DNA of 23,475 bases, from assembly GCA_003427395.1 (NCBI GenBank), contig BFEA01000129.1, forward strand, positions 2,471,685 through 2,495,159, read 5' to 3'. The position numbers and the translations under genes were made by a program. Numbering within the stretch: the first letter of the stretch is position 1; each line of letters opens with the position of its first letter. Below the pieces are notes generated by a model. The model ran no database searches, was not told the DNA's origin, and saw nothing but the letters and a program-made list of their open reading frames with translations. This stretch comes from Chara braunii. Lineage: Eukaryota > Streptophyta > Charophyceae > Charales > Characeae. Shown piece by piece: positions 1 to 6,507 of the stretch.

Positions 1-33
1 GGATTCATTCCTTTTCTTTTCGAGGGAATGCCG

Positions 34-59
34 AAAAAAAAAAAAAAAAAAAAAAAAAA
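34..59. repeat. Poly-A tract, 26 nt
   Basis: Uninterrupted run of 26 A. It could be the tail of another retroposed sequence whose body lies before the window start, but only 33 bases precede it, so this cannot be tested here. Confidence 0.9.
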
Positions 60-111
60 GGTCACCTGACCTGTCTGGGAGGCTTACCCAGCTTTCCTTT
101 AAAGATATTAC

Positions 112-125
112 AGAAACAGCGCAAA
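112..125. repeat. Target-site duplication, left copy
   Basis: AGAAACAGCGCAAA, identical to 690-703. It bounds the truncated LINE insertion on its 5' side. Confidence 0.85.
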
Positions 126-130
126 CGTAG

Positions 131-292
131 ATTTATTCCAAAGAAGGACTACGGAGGGTTGTGCAAGCGGACTGGTACAGGAAGAATGTAATTTGGTTCC
201 AAAGAACATGGGCGTGCAACGATAGATTAGCGACAATCAGCGCTGAAGGCCGGGTTTTGCTGTGTTCCTGGCTTTCGGATTCACACGACTAA
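131..292 (+). pseudogene. LINE ORF2 C-terminal fragment
   Basis: An open frame of 53 codons ends at TAA 290-292 and has no start codon of its own, because the element is 5'-truncated just upstream of 131. The translation contains VVQADWYRKN, then a W-F-x-x-T-W pattern, then an EGRVLLCSWLS-like end. The same pattern (ADWYRK, WFWNTW, SWLS) occurs in the - strand fragment at 768-1085, and a related ADWRR occurs near the C-terminus of the LINE at 20.6-23.4 kb. In LINE proteins this lies downstream of the reverse transcriptase and zinc-knuckle parts, so no catalytic residues are expected here. The fragment is non-functional. Confidence 0.7.
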
Positions 293-652
293 GTAGGAAG
301 AAGGACAGGCCGAAGGTCGGCCCGGTTTGCTTTGTCGAGTATAATGTTCTGTAGTCTAGGACCCCTTCAAGCCCTTCAGAGTATCTGCCTTGGAGAAGGA
401 TCTACTGGATTCAATCATTGAATGCAAAAGCTGCCTTTTTTTACTTGCACTTCAATGACATTTTGGAAAGTTTGGTAGAGAACTGTGGTTTTAGCTTGGG
501 ACGCTGGACCCGGTTTCCGGCTGAAGATTTAGAGGGATTATTCGCAGGGAGTGGGTTTTCGAGCGTGGCTCGTAAGCTAAACTGGCTGAGGCTGCCAGGA
601 TAACTCCGGGTTGAATTGTGAGGTCCCCGGCCTCGGTCCAGTATTTCCTTGC

Positions 653-658
653 AATAAA
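653..658 (+). promoter_or_regulatory. Polyadenylation signal AATAAA of the LINE insertion
   Basis: Canonical AATAAA lying 15 nt before the start of the A tract at 674-686. The spacing is right for cleavage and polyadenylation of the LINE transcript. Confidence 0.7.
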
Positions 659-689
659 TTGTTGAACTTTCCCAAAAAAAAAAAAAGAA

Positions 690-703
690 AGAAACAGCGC
701 AAA
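690..703. repeat. Target-site duplication, right copy
   Basis: Perfect second copy of the 14-bp word at 112-125. It follows the A-rich tail (A13 then GAAA). Confidence 0.85.
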
Positions 704-767
704 ATCTCTACCCATCCTATCACTGGCAGACTGACAGTCTGCCTTGGACACCATTGATGAAGTGGGC

Positions 768-1085
768 CTACAACGGCCCTAAAGACAACCAGGAAGTGAT
801 TTTGGGGTGCCCTTTCTCATCCTGCAGGACCAGTTTTCCCTTAAGACCCCATGTATTCCAAAACCACTTCAAACCAACCAGGGATGTGCCAGCCTTTGCT
901 TTCCTGTACCAATCCGCCCATATGCATTGTCTGAGTTGAGCCTTAATGCGGGTTTTCAGGACTTCATCAGGAATCCGCTCATGCCGGAGGCGTTCAACTT
1001 CTTTCGCATTGTGTGCGGCCTTGTGGTGAGTGCTACGGGACAAGAGGGCCCAGACGATCGGACAGTACAGTCGGAACCTGACCAT
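768..1085 (-). pseudogene. LINE ORF2 C-terminal fragment, antisense
   Basis: A frame of 105 codons on the - strand contains FRLYCPIVWALLSRSTHHKA, then a charged stretch with VERLRHERIPDEVLKTRIKA, then WADWYRKAKAG, KWFWNTWG and SWLS before the stop. The layout (an aromatic I/V-W-x-L-x-R segment, a basic helix, then ADWYRK) resembles the last part of plant-type LINE ORF2, downstream of the zinc-binding motif. It matches the pattern of the + strand fragment at 131-292, and the LINE at 22.8-23.1 kb has an equivalent IWRARN...ADWRR segment. The first Met is probably not a real start. Homology seems to fade upstream of about 1090-1140, so the rest of the LINE is missing. Confidence 0.65.
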
Positions 1086-1140
1086 GTCACCTCAGTTCGT
1101 ACACCCGTGAACTGTTGAATTACAGACCCAGTTCAAACCC

Positions 1141-2250
1141 TAATTTTGTTTTCCTTTTTATTTTTTAAAATTTTATTTTTGAAAGGCGATGGCCTTGAGC
1201 TATTATTGTCCAGGTCTCTGCCAAATAAAAGGGAAAAAACCATGTCGCTGATGATGCCAGATGCAATAGAAGAGAGTCTTGGAGGTGGGGCCGCAGGCCC
1301 ACACACCGTGGGATACTCGAGGGTGGGTAGGGACCGCTTTGCCTAAATCGGCGGTGCAAAGAAAATCATCAGATGAACAAGCGATTAATCAAATGATTAA
1401 TTGGTCGGTAGTGGAATGGATTTTGATTGATATAGTCGATCAATCAATCTACACAAAAGACCGATGAATTGATCTATTGAGGGAATCGATTGCTCGATCT
1501 ATCTTGGTGAAAGATTGAAATGAGTGGAGAGTCGTGGCCGGGATGCTGGTTTGCTCAGAGAATGCGCATATAAGGTGTGATCATGAGAAGTGGAGGGTTG
1601 TACTCATGAAGATGGCGGAGGTTGCATATCGATTGTTGCGCCAGTCAACGTCGTAGGTGTTTTGATGAGGGACTCATTAACCTATGGTTTAATGGTAAGG
1701 TTAACAGGGCCGACTTGTACCGGATGAACGAAAAGAAGGAGGGGAAGAGGGAGAGGGAGAAAGGGAGAGGTGAAAAGGTAGGGTGTAGTAACCTGAGATG
1801 GGCAGGTAGTAAAAGTAAAGGCTCATTTGCATGCTAAGTTTGATTGATATAATAGGTGGATGTTTGATCAGTCAAACAATGGGTTAATCATCGGATTGAG
1901 AGTGATTGGTCAAACAAACAATCTATCGACCGAACGACTAATCTATTGAAGAGTAGATGCATTAGATGATGAATACTGAATGATTGCAAGTTGTAATCAA
2001 GGTGAGATGTAGTAACAAAGAAATAGAGCAATTATAAGGCAGATAGGTAACTAGCATAAATAACGGGTCATAAGCATGCAAAGTTTGATAAATACGAGAG
2101 TGGGCAAACGATCACTCAACAATGGGTTGAACTGTTGGATTACGATAGATCGATCTAACGAACGTTTAAACCATTGAAAAGTCGATCTATTGAGTGAGAT
2201 GATTTGCAAAATCTGGTCACCAACAAAAAAGAAGTGAATATGAGTTTCCT

Positions 2251-2252
<2 letters not shown>
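1141..2252. other. AT-rich non-coding stretch with degenerate repeats
   Basis: No gene is supported here. The sequence is rich in GATT/AATC words between about 1350 and 2220. Two degenerate direct copies are visible, 1829-1990 and 2074-2220 (see the repeat entry). Short frames here encode low-complexity peptides and look like chance. Confidence 0.6.
1829..2220. repeat. Degenerate tandem duplication, period about 245 bp
   Basis: GCATGCTAAGTTTGAT at 1829 reappears as GCATGCAAAGTTTGAT at 2074. The same order of words follows in both: CAAACAATGGGTTAATC... versus CAACAATGGGTTGAACTG..., a GGATT word, then CTATTGAAGAGT versus CCATTGAAAAGT. The copies are diverged, so the duplication is old. A weaker related stretch (GATTGATATA) near 1423 may be a third copy. 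Confidence 0.5.

Positions 2253-2289
<37 letters not shown>
2253..2289. repeat. Poly-T tract, 37 nt
   Basis: Uninterrupted run of 37 T. Read on the - strand it is a long poly-A tail, consistent with a retroposed sequence running leftward and ending at about 2290, but the body upstream of it is not recognised. Confidence 0.85.
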
Positions 2290-2294
<5 letters not shown>

Positions 2295-2382
2295 GCAACA
2301 AGATTCGAAGATGTGGCTATTTTGTGCGAGTTCTTTTTCCTTTACTTCTGCAAATCTTTAATCTCCTCCTTTTTTTTTTTGT

Positions 2383-2459
2383 GATAAATACTTATAATGG
2401 CTTGCTTTAAAGATCACCCTTGCTTTCTATAGTTTCTGTTGGAATGAACTCTCATTTCC
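2383..2459. repeat. Tandem repeat module A, copy 1
   Basis: This module runs from GATAAATACTTAT, through a shared CTTTAAAGATCACCCTTGCT word, to CTCTCATTTCC. It repeats at 3174-3252 with a few substitutions and small indels. Poly-T tracts flank each copy, so on the - strand each module ends next to an A-rich tail. Confidence 0.8.
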
Positions 2460-2471
2460 TTTTTTTGGGGG

Positions 2472-2828
2472 GGGGCTCGTTCGACACTCTTCGGGCGCCT
2501 AAAGTCCCCGAGGAATTGTTCGTCTTAAGGGACCTCACGAGGTCCCTTGGGCAAAACAAATCCGCGTTTCACGGAGAGGCGCGGGCATATGGGTAGAGAG
2601 ACGTTACAACTGAGAATCTGGATCGTGGCGGCACTGTATTGGTTGAAGGCCTCAAACACATTCATTTTTTTTTTTCTTTTCTTTTTTCTTGTCTGACATC
2701 GTTCGAAGGAAATGTCCTCGGGCGACGTCCCCGAGAACAGATGGAACGATGGCAAAAATTTACTTGAAAATCCCCAAGGAAACTTCCTTGGGCCCCGAGG
2801 ACGCCCCAAGGAGTGTCGAACGAGCCCC
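2472..2828. mobile_element. MITE-like 357-bp element with perfect 18-bp terminal inverted repeats
   Basis: The left end GGGGCTCGTTCGACACTC (2472-2489) is the exact reverse complement of 2811-2828, and similarity continues weakly inward. The interior has no coding frame that looks real, but it holds several short inverted repeats: 2527-2535 with 2540-2548 (9 bp, 4-nt loop), CTCGGG/CCCGAG near 2716-2734, and CCAAGGAA/TTCCTTGG near 2775-2791. The sister copy of the surrounding tandem repeat passes straight from poly-T into GAAACATAAGG at 3272 and lacks this segment, so the empty site is visible. A GGGGCT start followed on the right by TTA is reminiscent of PIF/Harbinger-type elements (TTA target duplications), but no TTA is seen on the left, so the superfamily stays open. 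Confidence 0.75.
2527..2548. repeat. Perfect 9-bp inverted repeat inside the MITE-like element
   Basis: AAGGGACCT, loop CACG, AGGTCCCTT. It is one of several hairpins in the element interior. Confidence 0.7.
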
Positions 2829-2836
2829 TTAATATT

Positions 2837-3154
2837 GAAAACATAAGGAGCAAAGATGCTGCAATGCAAACAAAAGGCTTAATGACNGAAAGTTAAATNT
2901 TGTTTACTGAAAAGCANAGATTCAAGNCTTNCAACTNAGAACCGATTACNATCTCTTGAAAGGGGGTAGATAAGGGAGATGAGTAATAGGTTTANAGAAG
3001 AGGAGGATGAACGTGACAAGGTGGAAGAGGAGGAGAAGGCGGAAGAGAAAGCAGAAGAAAATGTCCAAGTTGCGAAAGATTCTGGGTTTTCTTCTAGATC
3101 TAGGGGGTTTATGATAGAGGGAGGTTAGGAGTCAAGAGGGGGAAGAGATGGGAG
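2837..3154. repeat. Tandem repeat module B, copy 1 (contains N bases)
   Basis: Runs from GAAAACATAAGGAGCAAAGATG to GAAGAGATGGGAG and matches 3272-3586 closely along its length. Seven or more N bases fall in 2887-2995, only in this copy, which suggests collapse or disagreement between repeat copies during assembly. After GATGGGAG this copy breaks into poly-T, whereas copy 2 continues into other sequence. Confidence 0.85.
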
Positions 3155-3173
3155 TTTTTTTTTTTTTTTTTTT

Positions 3174-3252
3174 GATAAATACTTATTCATGGCTTGCTTT
3201 AAAGATCACCCTTGCTTTCTATAGTTCTGTTGGAGTGAACACTCTCGTTTCC
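3174..3252. repeat. Tandem repeat module A, copy 2
   Basis: Second copy of 2383-2459. It is preceded by T19 (3155-3173) and followed by T19 (3253-3271), which leads directly into module B copy 2. This is the uninvaded version of the site filled by the MITE-like element in copy 1. Confidence 0.8.
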
Positions 3253-3271
3253 TTTTTTTTTTTTTTTTTTT

Positions 3272-3586
3272 GAAACATAAGGAGCAAAAATGCTGCAGTG
3301 CAAAAAAAAAGTTTAATGACAAAAAGTTAAACATTATTTACTGAAAAGCAGAGATTCAAGTCTTACAACTGAGAACCGATTACAATCTCTTAAAAGCGGG
3401 TAGATAAGGGAGATGAGTAATAGGTTTAGAGAAGAGGAGGATGAACGTGACAAGGTGGAAGAGGAGGAGGAGGACGGGAAAGCAGAAGAAAATATCCAAG
3501 TTGTGAAAGATTTGGGTTTTTCTTCTAGATCTAGGGGTTCTTAGGATATAGGGAGGTTGGGAGTCAAGAGAAGGAAGAGATGGGAG
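3272..3586. repeat. Tandem repeat module B, copy 2
   Basis: Second copy of 2837-3154. The offset between B copies is 435 bp, and between A copies 791 bp. The 356-bp difference equals the length of the MITE-like insertion, so the A plus B unit was duplicated in tandem before the element inserted. On the - strand this copy reads into a T19-complement, a poly-A. Confidence 0.85.
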
Positions 3587-3745
3587 CTGGTTAGTTCTGA
3601 GGGTGGGGTGGGGAATTAGCAACATAGGTTGAAGTGCGGCCTGAGGTTCTGGGGGAGGAAAATTAGGAGCGGATCCGTAGTCTAAAGATCTGCCCGATCT
3701 TCTATTTCTTGAAGAAGAAGCATTGAATGTCTTCCTAGGAGCCAT
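3380..3745 (-). CDS. Hypothetical protein, unrecognised and doubtful
   Basis: An ATG at 3743-3745 on the - strand sits in a good plant-type context (A at -3, GCT after ATG) and opens a frame of about 120 residues starting MAPRKTFNASSSRNRRSGRS, followed by a proline-rich segment (PNFPPPEPQ). The frame is open further upstream to 3922, so the start is a choice made on context. The C-terminal third lies in repeat module B and becomes hydrophobic and low in complexity, probably because the frame runs into the repeat. The basic N-terminus could be the start of a retroelement ORF1, but I recognise no domain. It could equally be a chance frame in a purine-rich strand. Confidence 0.2.
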   Translation of the reverse strand: MAPRKTFNASSSRNRRSGRSLDYGSAPNFPPPEPQAALQPMLLIPHPTLRTNQLPSLPSLDSQPPYILRTPRSRRKTQIFHNLDIFFCFPVLLLLFHLVTFILLFSKPITHLPYLPAFKRL

Positions 3746-5050
3746 CTTGATTAGTCTTGCTGCTCGTTGGAGAAGGAAAAGGTGTGGATCCCATGATAAG
3801 TCCTGAGAATAAGCTTGGGAAGCTGGGATGAGGATGATTGCGAGGATTGACGCGAGCTCAACGGAATAGGATTGAAGTTCGGAAGAGTCCCGCAGACCGC
3901 GTTCCTTATAAGTCTGAACCACGGTCCAGGTCCTGTTGAGATGAGAGCGTGGAGATAGAGATGGCTGAAGTCCGTTTTCACATGGTCTGCGAAGAACCCT
4001 TTGAAGAAGATTGGAAGAGGAGTGATTAAGATAGGATCTGCGCCAATAGCTGGGAGATTATCTGCAAGGCAGATGAGACCGGATCTGGTCCAGGGTCTTG
4101 AAGACTTGTTCTTCGTTGAAGCAAAGGAGAGGAGGAAGCCGTAGAACGGAATCCTGAGGTCGTGGGAGTGCTCCTCTTTGAAGATTGCCAAACTCCTTTT
4201 AGCCTGATCCTGCTCGAGAAATGAGAGGAAGTTGAGATTCCTTGAGCCCACAGAGGTGAGAGAGAGAATAAGATTGGAAAAAAAAGAATGAGAGAGGAGT
4301 TCGACTGCCTTCTTTCTTTTAAGAAAATAGAAAGAGCTACCGTCGTCACGATTCTGAAAGGTGAAAAAAGCAGCGTCCGCAACGAACTCTAAAAAGTCTA
4401 AGATAGCTAATGAAGACCCATACCTCTCTTGTTGCTTGGCGAATGAATCTGGAATGAGTAAGAGAAAGTTGAAAAGATGGAAGGGAAGAAGGGTGGCTGA
4501 AGGTGGTTCAAGGACGAAGATTCGCTAACGACAGTCGTTTGCTAGAATTGGTGAAGGTTGAGAAGGTTTGGTTAATGGGGTTAACATGGAAGTAACTTCC
4601 TCTATCAGTCCGTCGTCCGGGATAACTAAGTCAAATTTCAGGGCGAGATTAAGGGGGAAGAAGGATTTGAGGAAGAGGTCGTAGGTAGGAGGGTTATCAT
4701 CGTGGTGAGGTTGAAAGGTAGGACGATTGACTTCACAAGAGGAGCATTCTTGAGTTGACATAGACCGGTTGGTGCTGGTAGGAGTGACAAAAAGTGGGGT
4801 GAGGGCATGGCAGCAGGCCGAAACATTCATGGCGTTGGGACGACTGACCTTACACTGAAGACTGACACGGAAGACGCAAGTACTGACCGAAAGACTGACA
4901 GGTTGGTCAACGTGTGTGACGACGTGAGACCCGTAGGTTGAAGCGATGAGTTAGCGCCTAACCGAAATCGGCGGAGAAGAATGACTCTCTCCTCAGACCG
5001 GCCTACAGACTCGATCGTGTGGTTTTTGGGAACCTTTGGTCCTTACACGG
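3587..5050. other. Purine-rich (+ strand) stretch without a recognised gene
   Basis: The + strand is strongly purine-rich (GAAGAGG-type words), so the - strand has long open frames: 3751-4251, 4026-4382 and 4525-4830. Their predicted peptides are serine/proline/leucine-rich with no motif I recognise, and several overlap in different frames. I read these as compositional. GACTGAC words recur near 4850-4910. A pyrimidine-rich - strand leader upstream of the ATG at 3745 would suit a 5' untranslated region, but this is only a guess. Confidence 0.5.
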
Positions 5051-5090
5051 CCAGGCCGCCCAGGAATACAAGGTGACCCGGGCGGCCTGG
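5051..5090. repeat. Perfect 11-bp inverted repeat (hairpin)
   Basis: CCAGGCCGCCC (5051-5061) and GGGCGGCCTGG (5080-5090) with an 18-nt spacer. On the + strand an A/T-rich stretch follows it, beginning with a T run at about 5103. Confidence 0.75.
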
Positions 5091-5100
5091 CTGGTAGCCT

Positions 5101-5322
5101 AATTTTTTTTACCTCGAAAAAATCTCTGTGGGAAAAAAACAACAACAACACACATTTCATTTTTTTTTTTAATTTACAAAAACAAAAAAATAAAATAAAA
5201 CATTCGGCGTTGTAGACCTCAAAAAGATCTACAACCCTGTATTTTTTAATTTATTTTTTGCTTAATTTTTACCTGAGAAAAAAAAAAATTCCTGCGCCTG
5301 CTGAAACCCCATTTAAACGCCT
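5101..5322. other. AT-rich low-complexity stretch with one hairpin
   Basis: Runs of A and T with no coding frame. A perfect 8-bp inverted repeat, GTTGTAGA (5209-5216) and TCTACAAC (5228-5235), is embedded in it. This lies directly 3' of the stop of the antisense protease frame, so it may be the 3' untranslated side of that frame. Confidence 0.5.
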
Positions 5323-6495
5323 TTAAGCGAGGGATTGAGCGGTGCTAAAAAACTTGAGTGCCCTCCTCATTCTCGTCATTGATGCAGCACGGCCCTGCTT
5401 GCGCGTGCTCCCGCATACGTCTTATCAGCCCTCGCTCTCGCTCATAATAGGCTTCCTCATCCTCCGTGACAAGCACGGGGACCGGGCGGCACTTCTTATC
5501 TATAGTCTTGTACCGCCTTTGGGAGCCCTGCTTAAGCCCTCCCCTAAAAAAGGCCGACTTGTCGTTCGGGCCTGGGCCATCGCAGGGTCCCCTTTCCTCC
5601 CAGGAAGCCGATAGATCAGCTCCACTTCTCCCACCTGAGGGCTCTCCAGGAACTGCTCCCTCAAAGCCTTTATAGCCTCAGGGTCCGCCATATCATGCGC
5701 CGCCACCACCTCCATTGCCTTATTCACATCGTTAAGGCTTAGGGACAACACCTCGCCCGCTCCTTCCTCCTCTTGTTCCTCCCGGAGCCTTCGTCGCGCG
5801 TACTCGGACTCCTCGAAGTTGAAGGAGCCGAGGTTGAGCCTGTTCCTCGCACTTTCAGGCCCTGTGTTCCGGCACTTAATAATCTCGTAATTTCCACAAG
5901 CCGGATCGGATAGAGCCAGGATCATTGTCCCCTCATGCCTATTGAAGACCAAGGTCTCCGTTCGGCAGAGGACCTCCCCAGAAGGATAGGGTGGTCGACA
6001 TCGGGCATGACGAAGAAGCACGTTCGCGCCCTCACCCTCCCGATCTCCACCATCACATTAGACGCGGTGCCGCATAAAATTGCGTTACAATTGGCCCCGT
6101 GTAGCACACCATGGTCCGAATGATCCACCTCTAGCCCTAACATGGTCACGTCCCGCTCCCGGATGATGTTCATCTCAGCGTCTGTATCCACCATTGTGAT
6201 GCTCGACTGGTCTAATGGCTCAGTCCTTGCAGGTGGCCGAACTTAAGAGTCGGGTCAACAACAAATAGCATGTGCTGGAAATCAGCAGCCTGTCAGAAGC
6301 CATCTCCATCTGGTGGAGGCCGGGCACAACCATCTGACAATTCAAAGTGCACTCTCTATCCCACTGCATATATGCGTACATTAAGTGGGCGCCCTCCACC
6401 TTCTCCCCCACAAAATAAAGAGAGCCCTAGGGTCCACATGTACAGTGCACATGCCCAAGATTGAAAGAAAATAAAAGTGGGCCAGGGTACAGTCG
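5323..6495 (-). pseudogene. Retroviral-type aspartic protease region of a Ty3/gypsy-like element (broken)
   Basis: In - strand order, an upstream segment (LYFVGEKVEGAHLMYAYMQW, 6300-6430) leads into a retropepsin-like domain: VDTDAEMNII at about 6165-6190, an inner VEIGRVRARTCFF segment, and ILLGR at 5973-5987. In clan AA proteases the first motif is D-T/S-G and the second a hydrophobic ILG/LLG. Here the catalytic-loop glycine is Asp (DTD), so even a repaired frame would probably be inactive. After ILLGR the frame shifts near 5969, continues with LVFNRHEGTMILAL and a Glu/Arg-rich linker, meets a stop near 5500, shifts again through EDEEAYYERERGLIRRM, and ends in a frame whose last residues are FFSTAQSLA before TAA at 5323-5325. 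It is oriented opposite to the RT that begins at about 6508, with the two 5' sides facing each other. Confidence 0.75.
6177..6188 (-). other. Aspartic protease active-site motif, mutated (DTDA)
   Basis: The family motif is D-T/S-G-A. The Gly codon position reads GAC, one G-to-A step from GGC. Confidence 0.7.
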
Positions 6496-6507
6496 CTCAG
6501 GCGAGTC

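Larger units (their letters stand above)
112..703 (+). mobile_element. 5'-truncated LINE 3' end with target-site duplications and poly-A tail
   Basis: The 14-bp word AGAAACAGCGCAAA occurs at 112-125 and again, perfectly, at 690-703. Between the copies lie a short LINE ORF2 C-terminus (131-292), about 380 bp of 3' untranslated sequence, an AATAAA signal at 653-658, and a poly-A tract at 674-686 beginning 15 nt after the signal. This is the classic product of target-primed reverse transcription: perfect target-site duplication, severe 5' truncation, 3' poly-A. The perfect duplication suggests a fairly recent insertion. The body is related to the opposite-strand fragment at 768-1085, because both share an ADWYRK...TW...SWLS pattern. 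Confidence 0.85.

Noticed and set aside
1247-1262. CTGATGA, the first half of a hammerhead ribozyme core
   Set aside because: No GAAA partner or flanking stems at the required spacing.
2204-2410. Short + strand ORF with a poly-Phe run
   Set aside because: It is a translation of the T37 tract and other T runs.
3751-4382. Overlapping - strand ORFs of 166 and 118 codons as host genes
   Set aside because: The purine-rich + strand removes stop codons on the - strand. The peptides show no motif, and the frames conflict.
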